NCBI GenBank assembly: GCA_025667525.1
Contig: CM046881.1
Location: 27,601,580 to 27,665,579 of the forward strand
Source: Glebionis coronaria
Lineage: Eukaryota > Streptophyta > Magnoliopsida > Asterales > Asteraceae
Direction: 5' to 3'
DNA: 64,000 nt
The translations under genes and the position numbers were made by a program. Below the pieces are notes generated by a model. The model saw nothing but the letters and a program-made list of their open reading frames with translations. It was not told the origin of the DNA and did not search any database. Below are positions 45,048-56,892 of this stretch, piece by piece; positions within the stretch are counted from its first letter, which is position 1; every line of letters starts with the position of its first letter.

Positions 45048-47523
45048 TGTAGGTGCCTGGAACATAAGGGGATTGAACTTAGCCCCGAAGCAGTCCGAGG
45101 TTCGTCATGTGGTGAATGAAAATAAGGCGAGTGTTTGTGGAATCTTGGAGTTGCATGTTGATGTTGGTGTTCTTGCCAAAGTATGTTCTAAGGGTTTTAA
45201 AGCATGGACTTGGACTTCTAATGCCAATTGGTGCGATAAAGGTTGCCGTATTATCCTTGGATAGAATTCTGATGAGGTCCAAGTGATGGTGATCGCCCAA
45301 TCTAAGCAGGCTATGCATGTGAAGATTACTCATCGTCACGATAATAAGATTCTTTTTTGCTCCTATATCTATGCCGGTAATCTGTAGGGGGAAAGACAAC
45401 ATTTAATGGAGGAGTTATGTTATCATAAGAATGTTGTTCGTGGGATACCATGGATTCTAATGGGCGATTTTAATGTCGCGCTAAACATGGAAGATTTTGT
45501 TACTAGGCCTTCTAGATTGTCATCTGCCCTGAGAGAATTTAAAGATTGTGTCGAGAGTGTGGAGGTTTTTGATCTTAACTGTTGCGGTTTACATTGCACG
45601 TGGAATCAAAAGCCAAAAAGGGTGATGGTTTATTGAAGAAGTTGGATCGTATCATGGGTAATATGGAGTTTGTTGATCAATTCCCAAGGTCGTATGCAAT
45701 TTTAAGCCTTATAGACTTTCAGACCATGCTCTTGCTGTTCTTAAGCTTCCTTCTCTCACCATGCGAAAGCCTAAGCCGTTCAAATTTTATAATTTTCTAA
45801 CATATAAAGGCAAGTTTGGTGATATTGTTGCAGATACCTGGAATACACCGATTGCGGGATGCACTATGTTTAAAGTGGTGCAAAAGCTCAAGTTATTGAA
45901 GAAGCCTTTACGCAAACTGTTACAAGATCAAGGGAATTTGCATGAGAGAGTGGTTCGGTTGCGCCATGAGCTTGACGAAGTTCAAAAGGCGCTTGATCGT
46001 GATCCATCGATGCTACTCTATGTGAGGAAGAATCAATATATGTGCAAGTGTTTAATGATGCTAAAGTCGACGAAGAGAGGTTTTTGAAACAGAAAGCAAA
46101 AATAGATTGGTTAGAGGTATGTGACACTACTTCTGCTTATTTTCACAAATCCATAAAAAGTAAATGCCATCGTAGCCATATTGACGCAATTTTTGATACT
46201 AATAATGATATGATCACAGGGATGGCTGTTCTGAACGTGTTTGTTACTTATTATGAAAATTTCCTTAGGCCAAGTTCGCCATGTGAGAACTTGGACGAGG
46301 AGGGGCTGTTTGTAAAGAGGGTGTCGGACCAAGTCGATGTGCAAATGGTTAGACCGGTGCTTAATGATGAAATAAAACATGCGATTTTTGATATTGGAGA
46401 TGATCGTGCTCCGGGTCTGGATGGTTTTACGTCCGCGTTCTATAAAAAAGGTTGGGATACTATCGGAATGGATGTGTGTAATGTTGTGCGGGAATTCTTT
46501 GAGAATGGGAGACTTTTCAAAGAAATTGATCATACGTTCCTTGCTTTGCTCCCTAAGGTACCAACGCCCCAAAAAGTTAACGATTTTAGGCTAATTTCCT
46601 GTTTTAATGTCATTTATAAGTGCATTAGCAAGATTTTGACTAACCGGCTTATCGAAGGGATTAAAGAGGTGGTAAGTGATAACCAATCAGCTTTCATTCC
46701 GGGACTTTGCATCTCGGATAACATTCTTATTACTCAAGAGTTAATGCGAAGTTACCATCGTGATCGAGGCCCTCCTCGTTGTGCCTTTAAAGTTGATATT
46801 CAAAAAGCATATGATACGGTTGATTGGGGTTTTTTAGAGGTTATTCTCGTGACGTTTGGTTTTCATCCTACTATGGTTAAGTGGGTTATGGTATGTGTTA
46901 CTTCTGCCTCCTTCTCATTGTGTATTAATGGAGATGTTCATGGGTATTTTAAGGGAAAGAGAGGGCTACGGCAAGGAGACCCGATGTCACCTTACTTATT
47001 TACTCTTGTTATGGAGGTCCTTGCGCTAATGCTTCATCGTAGAGCTCGTATTACGGAGGGGTTTCGTTTTCATAAGCATTATGAGGAAAATTGGCATTAT
47101 TAACATTTGCTTTGCGGATGACTTATTTATTTTTGCTCGAGGAGATGTGGAATCGGCGAAAGTTATTTTATACTCCCTTGAAGAGTTTATGTTGGTTTCG
47201 GGCTTGGTACCTAGCATCCCTAAGAGTACGGCTTACCTTTTTAATGTGTTAAACCACGTTAAGGTGGAAATTCTTGGTCTTATGCCTTTTGTGGAAGGCA
47301 CGCTGCCTACGACGTACCTTGGTGTCCCTCTTATTTTGTCGCGACTGTTAACTAGAGATTGTAAAGTTCTAGTTGAAAAAGTCAAGGATCGTGTGAGGAA
47401 TTGGAAGAACAAGTCTTTATCGTTTGCCGGTCGTCTTCAACTTTGTAAGTCTGATTTATCATCCATGCATGTAATTGGGCATCCGTTCTTGTTATTCCTA
47501 AAAGAATTATTGATGATATTCAC
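45040..47523 (+). pseudogene. LINE ORF2, endonuclease and reverse transcriptase part
   Basis: The endonuclease begins MFSVGAWNIRGLN and includes GIPWILMGDFNVALN near 45440-45485. In-frame TAG codons stand at about 45262 and 45387, and frameshifts near 45620 and 45740. A long open block (46042-47103) holds the reverse transcriptase with APGLDGFTSAFYK, FKVDIQKAYDTVDW and RQGDPMSPYLF motifs; a further frameshift near 47090 precedes FADD (47111-47122), the catalytic aspartates. The Athila-like element breaks the gene at 47524. In a live LINE this protein nicks DNA and copies the RNA; this copy is inactive. Confidence 0.9.
47519..47523 (+). repeat. Left 5-bp target duplication (ttcac) of the Athila-like element
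   Basis: ttcac directly precedes the 5' LTR and recurs at 58440-58444 directly after the 3' LTR, proving the two LTRs belong to one insertion into LINE ORF2. Confidence 0.9.
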
Positions 47524-49070
47524 TGATAGGTGTGTAAACACCCATCCTTTTACCACTTAATTCGGGCTAAAACGAGACCAAAACACGTATTTAATATCAT
47601 TTGTTTGGAATTATGCGTGGTTTTTGTGTTTGATGTGTTTTCAGAGCCAACCGGATAAATATTGAAGAAAACATGGGATTGCACGGGTTTTACTGAAGAA
47701 AAAGACTCAAGATAAAGTCTATTGTCCAAGAGATGCAAAAGATTTGAAGTCGCTGGGCCTATTCGAATATTTATCGAAGAAAAGGACCAAAGATGGAAGA
47801 TTTATATAAGTCGAAGAAACTCAAGTCTATTAAACGAAGAAATTAAAAGACGAGTTGAATTTAATCGACAACAAATCCCGAATCAGAATCGAAAACGGAA
47901 ACTTTTCTGAAAAGACGAAAAGACACGAAGAACGGGAGAAAGCCCACTCACCAACCAAAGGAAACACCTATAAATAGGCCATCCCACACACATTTTAGTT
48001 AGCTAGTTTTTTTTTTCCTCCCTTTTCTTTCCTCCTGGTTCGTAGAACACCATCACCACTAGGGTGATTGGTGAATTTTATTGTTAGTTCTTTGATCTTG
48101 TAATTTTAATCCTTGTTTCATCTTGTCAAAACATTAATCATCCAATTCAAAGTTCTTGTTTAATCTTTCATGTCATCTTGTTCATCTCCATTTTTATCTT
48201 CAAGTTCTTAAGTTTTATTTTTCTTGATTTGATCTTCAAAAGTTGTTTGGATTTGTGTTTTTATTAGTGGGATTTGTTGCTTATGGTGTCTAAATGATTT
48301 GTGTTTAATTTGGTAAAATCTTTTTAAGTATTTGATTTGATTTTGGTTAAAATCTGTGTCCCGTGTTCTTCGCTATACAGTTACTGTATCTGGTTTCCAG
48401 ACTTCCGAATCAAGACAAAAAGTTCCGAATGAGTCCTTCATTCGGAATCTTCCGAACCAAGCACTAAACTTCCGAATCAGGAGAAAACTTCCGAATCAAG
48501 CTTTCATCCGGAAAGTTCCGGATCAGTCATTAAGTTCCGGATCAGTATCTTCCGAGTCAGTTATTTCCGAATCAAACTGTTCCGAACCAAGCCTTCATTC
48601 GGAAGTTTAAAACTTCCGAACCAGTGACTTCCGGACGAAGCAAAAGTTCCGAATCAGCTCAGACTTCCGAATCAAGGAGAAGTTCCGAATCAACCATTAA
48701 GTTCCGGATGAATGAATAGTATCTTCCGAATCAGTTAGTTCCGAATCAAGCATTAAAGTTCCGAATCAGTTAATTTTTGGGTATTTTAAAGATTACTGTT
48801 TTATTGTTGATGTTTTACTATTTTTCTGCTCATATTTCACTATTTACATTTTAACTTTAATTTTAATTTGAACTTTAAAATTTCAACCAAGTTTTTATTA
48901 ATCTTAATTAAAGTAATTGCCTTTGATTTAAACTTTCATTTCTACTTTCTATTAGACTAGAAAACCCAACCCCTTTATTTAGTAACCAAGAACAATCATT
49001 CCACTTAAGACCTAGATCAATTCGAGAGGATATCGAGACTAATCTGAACCCATACTAAATCAGTGTATCA
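47524..49070 (+). repeat. 5' LTR of the Athila-like element
   Basis: Starts TGATAGGTGTGTAAACACCC, ends AGTGTATCA. Likely core promoter CTATAAATAG around 47968-47977. Between 48408 and 48776 it contains about 19 ttccg(a/g)a(t/a) words, mostly followed by caa or cag, plus three in inverted sense. Confidence 0.95.
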
Positions 49071-49072
49071 AA

Positions 49073-49087
49073 TGGCGCCGCTGCCGG
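49073..49087 (+). other. Primer-binding site of the Athila-like element
   Basis: TGGCGCCGCTGCCGG, two bases after the LTR. It matches the tRNA-Asp-type site described for Athila elements except for single-base changes. Confidence 0.8.
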
Positions 49088-49283
49088 CTCTTCTCGTTAA
49101 GATCAAAAGTTTTTTGTGAGAAATTGGATTTTGGGATCCGTTCCCCGTGAACGTTACTTTTTCAAAAATCTTCAAAAACAACTAAAAAAAATATATAATT
49201 TTCAAAAATCCTAAAAAGTAAAAAACAATAAAAACCAAAAATATTTTTGCTTTGTTTTTCCTTGTTCGTTCTTTTGCAGGTGT
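49088..49283 (+). other. Leader between primer-binding site and gag
   Basis: About 200 bp of non-coding text with ttttttgtgaga, ttttgggatccgttc and gtgaacgtta blocks shared with the non-autonomous element's leader. Confidence 0.6.
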
Positions 49284-52200
49284 ATGCGCACTCGATCCAC
49301 GTCTTATCAAGAGCCCGAGCCTCTCGATAACCTAGACATGGCTGGTGTACAAAACAACAATAACATACCACCTCCGAACAACAATAATAACAACAACAAC
49401 CCGCCTTTCAACAACATGAATAACAACAACCATGAGCATCTTCCGGATAATCGCCCAATGATTGAACTGCTGCAAGCTCATGTTGATGGCAACACGGATC
49501 CAATTGTTATACCACCAATTGCCGCCAACAATTTCGAGCTCAAGTCAGGCTTTATCCAGATGGTCTCCGCTCAGCCATTCTTGGGACGCCACATTGATGA
49601 CCCACATGACCATATCAAGAGATTTCTACAACTCACTAACACGGTCAAATTCAATGGAGTTTCCCAAGAAGTGATAAGGTTACAACTTTTTCCCTTTTCT
49701 TTAGAGGGACAAGCCCGGCATTGGCTTGCTAAGGAACCGCCACAGAGTATTCTCTCGTGGACGGATTTGGAAACAAAGTTCATCAATTACTTTTTTCCAC
49801 CCTCTCGTACTACCGCTTTGCGGAATGAGATTATAAACTTTGAACAAAAGTACGATGAGTCATTCAGTGAATCTTGGGATCGTTTTAAAGATCTTTTAAG
49901 AAAATGCCCACAATATGGTTTTACCAAAGTACATCAAATAAATACTTTTTACAATGGTTTAAGCATGAGTGACCAAGATTCACTGAATAGTGCCTCAGGG
50001 GGTAATTTATTGGCTAAGACTTCCAATGCTGCTTGGGATATCATTGAGAACAAGTCTCGTGTGCAAACCAAGAGCGTTAGGACCAATGTTGCTAGTGCTA
50101 GCACTAATGACAGCGACAAGCGATTAGACAAAATTACTACGCTTCTTGAATCGCTTGTCACCCACACCGTCAGCAACAACAACAGCAACAACGCCAAAAA
50201 CGCTCAAGTGAATGCTGTCAGTCAACCTTGTGAGATATGCGGTGGTCCCCATTCTTACACAACTTGTACCGCCACCCAAGATTACCCTGCTGAGAATGTG
50301 CATGCGGCATATGGCACCTACCAACAACCTGCTTATCAAGCTAGACCTCAAGGTGACCGTAACTTGCTTAGCTACCGCAGCAACAACTATCTTTCACCAC
50401 CTGGCTTTCCTCCAACCAACCCAAACCAACAACAAAACCTTAACGGCCCTACTCAACAACAACAACAACCTCGACAACCATACATCCCACCTCACAAGCA
50501 GCAACAACCACCTCAACGTAACAATCAAGTATACCAACAACCCGCTTACCAACCACCTGCATACAATGCTCCTTCCAACCAAACCAACACTGCACTACAC
50601 CAAGAGGTCGCCACCTATATGAGGACCAATGATGTGATAGTAGGAAATCTCCAAGAGGAAGTGCGCAACTTGAAGGCAGATCTGGTCAAGCAAGGGAATG
50701 ATTTGCGAGCTGACATGAGAAACACGTTGGATAGCCAGACGAATGATCTGAGGAACATGATGGCTAGTTTTTTCCAAAGTAGTCAACCCTCTTCTTCGGG
50801 TACTCTTCCGAGTAACACCGTTGCGAACCCAAGAGGGGAGATGAAAGCAATCACCACTCGAAGTGGTAAAGGTACAAAGGAACCCGAGCTTCCTATACCC
50901 CCACCGGTGGTTGTGACTAAGGAGAACGAGTCGCCTGCTCCTATTCCTCCTCCTTCCCCAATTTCTCCACCTCTTCTTTCTACCCCTCCTCCACCCGTGG
51001 TTGTGAGTGATCCTATACTCCCAAAGCCTTCCTCTTCTTCCAATATACCTTATCCTTCAAGGTTGAGGAAAGAGAAGCAAAAGAGCAAGGATGATATTCA
51101 GGTTTCTAACTTTCTTAAAATGTTTAAACAACTGAATTTCAATATCTCCTTCGCTGAGGCTCTCGCTCACATGCCCAAATACGCCAAAATGTTTAAAGAC
51201 CTTCTGAGCGACAAGGAAAAGCTCCTCGACATCGCCAACACCCAACTTAATGAGAACTGCTCTGCAGTGCTTTTAAGGAAATTACCAATCAAGCTTGGTG
51301 ATCCGGGTCGTTTTCTTATCCCTTGCAATTTCCCGGGAGTAGAGAATTGCATGGCCCTAGCCGATCTAGGTGCCAGTATTAATCTCATGCCTCTAAGTGT
51401 TTGGAAGCAATTATCTCTCCCAGAGCTAGTCCCCACCAAAATGACTTTGGAATTGGCTAACCGTACGGTTGCTTATCCAGTGGGGATAGCCGAAGATGTT
51501 ATCGTAGGAGTCGACAAATTCACCTTCCCTGCTGATTTTGTTGTCGTCGACTACGAGATGGACCCCCGTGTGCCACTTATTGTTGGTCGTCCATTCTTGA
51601 GGACCGGTCGCACTCTTATTGATGTTGAAGCCGGAGAGCTTATCATGAGAGTGGGTGACGACAAAGTAGTCTTCAACATGGGAAAGTTGTCTAAACAGCC
51701 TTATTCATATGAGAGCGTTAATTGTATTGACGTTCTTGATGAGGCTTGTGAAGAACACTTTAATGATGCTTGCAAAAGTATTCCTACCTCTCTTCCCACT
51801 GTTGAGACCGTGTCCTCTATTGATTCATCGTTGTCTCTATTTGGAGATAGTGATTTATTCTGGAACAATCTTGAAGCTACCATGGGAGATGCGAATTTAG
51901 CTACTAATGATTCTCCCCCCGAGGGGGATGAAGACATGACTTTCTTTGACAATCTTCTCACTGAAGACAATCCTTCACCTCCATCTCCCACGGTTATTGC
52001 TATCGATGCCACGATTTTGAAAACGCCTCCCGTCGAAAATCCTCCGGATTTGGAACTTAAGGAGTTGCCGCCTCATCTCGAGTACGTGTTCCTGGACGAC
52101 AACAAGAAATCGCCCGTCATTATTGCGAAGGATTTGAAAGATGAAGAGAAGACTCGTCTAGTTGCTGTATTGAAGGAGCATAAGAAGGCTATTGCTTGGA

Positions 52201-52569
52201 AAATCTCGGATATTCGTGGAATTGATCCTCACTTCTGCACGCACAAAATTCTCATGGAGGACGACTTCAAGCCCACTATTCAAAGCCAACGAAGGGTGAA
52301 TCCAAAAATCCATGAAGTCATCAAAACAGAGGTTATCAAACTTCTTGATGCGGGTATGATTTACCCTATTTCGGATTCACCATGGGTTAGTCCAATCCAT
52401 TGTGTGCCCAAGAAGGGCGGAATAACCGTTGTTCCCAATGAACACAACGAGTTAATTCCCACTCGTCTCGTTACTGGGTGGAGAGTTTGTATAGACTACC
52501 GCAAACTCAATGATGCCACGAGAAAGGATCATTTCCTCTACCTTTCATGGACCAAATGCTTGAACGATT
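49284..52569 (+). pseudogene. Athila-like gag, protease and N-terminal reverse transcriptase (first frame)
   Basis: 1095 codons. Gag begins with an Asn-rich leader; the capsid-like domain lies about residues 90-270 (PHDHIKRFLQLT, LFPFSLEGQARHWL, FINYFFPPSRTTALRNEI). A knuckle CEICGGPHSYTTC follows near 315-327, then Gln/Pro-rich linkers to about 440, a coiled region near 450-490, and a retropepsin-like protease around the ADLGAS motif at 691-696 with IVGRPFLRTG further on. The reverse transcriptase starts near residue 960 and includes MIYPISDSPWVSPIHCVPKKGG and CIDYRKLN. The frame then leaves the correct register at about 52535 and stops at 52569. Gag and protease share one frame with pol, as is usual in this clade. 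Confidence 0.92.
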
Positions 52570-54958
52570 AGCCGGTAATGAATATTACTGCTTTTTGGAT
52601 GGTTTCTCGGGTTATTTTCAAATACCCATCGATCCCCAAGATCAAGAGAAGACTACATTCACTTGTCCCTATGGCACTTTCGCTTACAAAAGAATGCCTT
52701 TTGGCTTATGTAATGCGCCCGGGACTTTCCAAAGGTGTATGTTAGCTATCTTCCATGACATGGTTGAACAAACCATGGAAGTCTTCATGGATGATTTCTC
52801 GGTCTTCGGGGATTCCTTCTCTGCTTGCCTTGCCAATTTAGAACGTATGCTAAAGCGGTGCGAAGACACTCGCCTTGTTCTAAATTGGGAAAAATGCCAT
52901 TTTATGGTAAAAGAAGGCGTCGTGCTTGGACATAAGATTTCGAAAGCCGGTCTTGAAGTAGACCGTGCTAAAGTTGATGTTATAGCAAAGTTGCCTCCAC
53001 CTTCCACTGTGAAGGGTGTGAGAAGTTTCTTGGGTCATGCGGGTTTCTACCGTCGATTTATCAAAGACTTTTCTCAAATCGCTCGCCCGATGACCCACCT
53101 CTTGGAAAAAGATACTCCTTTTATCTTTTCCAAAGAGTGCCTTGAAGCCTTCAACTCGCTTAAGGATAAGCTAACTAAGGCACCCGTCTTAGTTACCCCT
53201 AATTGGGAGCTGCCTTTTGAGTTGATGTGCGATGCTAGTGATTTTGCTATTGGAGCGGTTCTTGGACAAAGAGTGAATAAACACTTCCAACCGATCCATT
53301 ACGCTAGCAAGACAATGACTGGGGCACAATTGCATTATACGACAACCGAAAAAGAGCTTTTAGCTGTTGTCTATGCTTTTGAGAAATTCCGCCCCTATCT
53401 TGTCCTTTCCACCACCATTGTGTACACCGATCATTCCGCGTTGAAGTACTTGTTGACAAAGCAAGATTCCAAACCAAGACTTCTTCGCTGGGTTTTGCTG
53501 CTCCAGGAATTTAAAATCGACATCCGCGATAAAAAAGGAGCAGAAAACTTAGCCGCGGACCATCTTAGTAGACTTGAGGATCCATACCAAGGGGATCATC
53601 CGACCAAAGAAATCAATGATTCTTTTCCCTTGGAGACCTTAATGTCTATAAACTCGAAGCCGAATGAAACCCCGTGGTTTGCGGACTTTGCAAACTACTT
53701 GGCGGGTGGAATTCTCAAGGAAGGGTTGACGTCCCAGCAAAAGAAGAAGTTCTTTACCGACATCAAGACTTACTTTTGGGACGACCCTTACCTATTCAAA
53801 CAATGTGCTGACCTGATAATTCGCCGATGTGTTGATGGACCGGCAGCGTCGGACATCCTTGATGCTTGCCATAAAGGACCCACCGGTGGTCACTTTGGTC
53901 CCAACTACACTGCTAAGAAAGTGTTTGATTCGGGATTTTATTGGCCCTCCATATACCGTGACGCTCACGATATGGTCAAGCGATGTGATGTTTGCCAAAA
54001 GCAAGGCAAAATCACACATAAAGACGAGATGCCTCAGAATTTCATTCAAGAATGTGAAATTTTTGATGTTTGGGGTATCGACTTTATGGGGCCATTCCCT
54101 TCATCTAAAGGAAACAAATACATCCTTGTAGCCGTTGACTACGTTTCAAAGTGGGTTGAAGCCAAAGCTTTGCCTACTAATGACGCAAGGGTGGTTTGTA
54201 ACTTTTTGAAAGCTCTTTTCGCTAGATTCGGTGTGCCTCGTGCCATTATTAGTGATCGTGGGACTCATTTCTGCAATGACCAATTTGCTCGAGTCATGGC
54301 TAAGTACGGTGTAAACCATCGTCTTTCCACAGCCTACCACCCACAAACTAATGGCCAGGCTGAAATATCCAACCGAGGGCTGAAGAGAATTCTTGAAAGG
54401 ACTGTGGGAGAGCATCGTGCCTCATGGGCTGATAAATTGGATGATGCTTTGTGGGCTTTCCGTACTGCTTACAAGACCCCGATCGGCTGTACGCCTTATC
54501 GTCTTGTGTACGGGAAAGCGTGCCACCTCCCCATTGAGTTGGAGCACAAGGCTTATTGGGCCTTGAAGTGGGCTAATTTTGATATAAACAAAGCCGGTGA
54601 CCTACGCAAGATCCAACTCAATGAGCTGAATGAACTCCGTAATGAGGCTTATGAAAATTCTTTGATCTATAAGGAAAGAACTAAGCTCATTCACGACTCC
54701 AAGATCAAAAACCGAGAGTTCCATGTTGGAGACAAAGTCTTACTTTTTAACTCTCGGTTGAAAATCTTTTCGGGAAAGCTCAAATCTCGTTGGTCCGGCC
54801 CATTCACCATTGCCCAAATTTTTCCATATGGTACTCTCGAGCTCGCTCAACCTAATGGACCAAATTTTAAGGTGAATGGCCAACGAGTGAAGTTGTACTT
54901 TGGTGAGGACACCTCTAAGGAGGTGATTCCATCCCTCACCACGTTCCCCATGAACTAA
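52547..54958 (+). pseudogene. Athila-like reverse transcriptase, RNase H and integrase (second frame)
   Basis: 803 codons in the register one base away from the first frame. Seen: reverse transcriptase fingers/palm with [13 protein letters not shown] and the catalytic FMDD at residues 80-83; RNase H with Asp229 (MCDASD), Glu268 region and Asp295 (YTDHSALKY); integrase with the HHCC zinc site (His442, His449, Cys480, Cys483) and D512, D570, E606, a D-D-35-E spacing; then a GPY-type end ([16 protein letters not shown]). All catalytic residues are present. The break from the first frame is best explained by loss of one C in a short C run at 52535-52536. The ATG at 52547 is internal and probably not a real start. 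Confidence 0.92.
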
Positions 54959-56878
54959 TTTTGGGTCGAGTCAGGCTCGTGACTCGGTTATCAAAAACAA
55001 GCGCTCCTCGGGAGGCAGCCCGAGTATCTATCCTTGTATGTTTTAATCCCCTAAGTGTAGGGGGGACTTCTATATGTGTTTGCCTTTTTGTGGTGATGTG
55101 ATTACAGGGATAAGTGCACTTTTGGAATCTTTGAAGAACCGTGCTCCCGTGTTTATCCAAAATCCGGTTCTATCTCTCAACTATCGTGATTCAATTTTCT
55201 TCATACTCACATTTGAAATTGATCACGTTAGTCGTCTCTTCCTTAACTTGAGTTAACCAACGTCCACAATGTCATAAGTGTAAGGGAAACTTTTCCCACA
55301 TGCTTAAACATTGAGGACAATGTTTATCTTAAGTGTAGGGGGGACTTCTATCGAAGTTTTAAGTGGACTTTTCCATTAAAATGCCTTCAATTAACCGGAA
55401 AATCCTATTTTTCAACATTTTTCAAATTTTTTATTAACTTTGGCCATCTAGTCGTAATTTTTAAATTTTTATCGTTGCTTTCATATGTATATATTCCGCA
55501 ATAAAGTCAAAAATATTAATAAAGTGGTGTAGCTAGTTTAGAAGCCTTTGATATATTAGGCCCGTTGCGTTTATTTTGACTCAACCCGAATAGACTTATC
55601 CAAGTTTATTCTAGCTAGTATCCTTAACCATGTAGACCTTAATTGGTTTATTAGGCTAAGTGTCCACGAGTCTCATTACTTGAGATTTTAAACTGTGGAG
55701 GACGAGAAGTGATAGAGTCAATTATAAGTCGGTATTCTTGCGCAAGCTCACTTGGTGTAATTATTTGCCTATTCTCCCATCACTTGCTAATAATTTATAT
55801 GCAATAAGTAAGGTCGTACAATTTGAAAAGTTACTTAGCTTCTAGCCCAAGATCGTTTAAAAGTTGCTCGGTAATGATAAGAGTTCATAGCCAAGGCATA
55901 ACTTATGAAGCGGGGCGCGAAGATTGGCGAGTCCAAAAAGGCCCTAACAAGGCATGAGGATTCAATTTTATTGCTGAAGATCCAAAGTGATGTGAAAAGC
56001 ATTATTCCTAAAGTCAATATGAAGGATCAAGACTCACGACGAAAAGCAATCAACTCCCATAAAGATCATGGAGAAGTCTATCCGAAAAGACCCTAACAAG
56101 GTATGAGGATAAATAGATCCAAGTCCGAAAAGGAGGCGGATCGTTGTATCTCAAAATCCCAATTAGAGATTGAAGAAATAATCATGAAGTCGTGGTCAAC
56201 AAAGTTGGAGTACCCCTCAAAAGTCTCCAAGTGAAGAAACTCTTTTATGATGAGAAGACCATTATCTCAAGAACGTCTCTCGAAGATATGAAGTATGAAG
56301 TACATGCCAAATATCGGCCCGAGAAAGGTCTCAAATCGTGAACCAAGTTATGCCAAGATATGAACTTTTTGATATCCCGAGAAGCAGTTTTAAGAGATTT
56401 TGTCCTTTAGCTAACTATTGATCAAATCGTCCTACTTTGCTTTCAGCCCTAATAAACTATCGAAATAAGTCCAAAAATGCATCTTCATGATCATTCTAAG
56501 ACAAAAATAAAATATAAGAGATACACCTAGGAATAAGGGAGTTTAAGCATTTAATTAAGCCATGTGTGTAAGTGTTTGAATTGCTAACTTATAATAACAA
56601 TGATCTCGTTTTTAAGCTTAGTTTGGGGAACGTGAAACTTGAGGGTGATAAATCTTCGCAGCACCAAAGCCCTAATGTAAGTCATCGATCTCTTTGCAAG
56701 TTATTTCCATGTAGCTATTTTCAAGTGAAAATGGTTTTCTATCCTTTTGTTACCTTTGAAGATTTATTTCCTTAATTTTTGTTTAGTAGAATTTTAAATA
56801 AGGCCAAGGTTGATTGATTATGAGAAAAGTGTAAGCTTGCTTTATCACTAAGCATTGCATGAGGGCATGGCAATGGTT
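54959..56878 (+). mobile_element. Long 3' non-coding region of the Athila-like element
   Basis: Almost 2 kb with no supported gene. Boxes aagtgtaggggggacttctat occur near 55050 and 55333, echoing the real polypurine tract at 56879. The text from about 55680 to 56560 matches 38580-39500 of the non-autonomous element in reverse complement. Athila relatives often hold an env-like frame here; I see none. Confidence 0.7.
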
Positions 56879-56892
56879 AAGTGTAGGGGATT
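56879..56892 (+). other. Polypurine tract of the Athila-like element
   Basis: AAGTGTAGGGGATT directly before the 3' LTR, identical to the minus-strand tract at 38335-38348. Confidence 0.8.

Noticed and set aside
48356..48610. 84-codon frame in the Athila-like LTR (also 57725-57979)
   Set aside because: Reading of the ttccgaatca array; identical in both LTRs and outside the element's gene region.
54959..56878. Env-like third gene of the Athila-like element
   Set aside because: No frame longer than about 75 codons and no signal peptide or membrane segment pattern; the region is also non-coding in the partner element.
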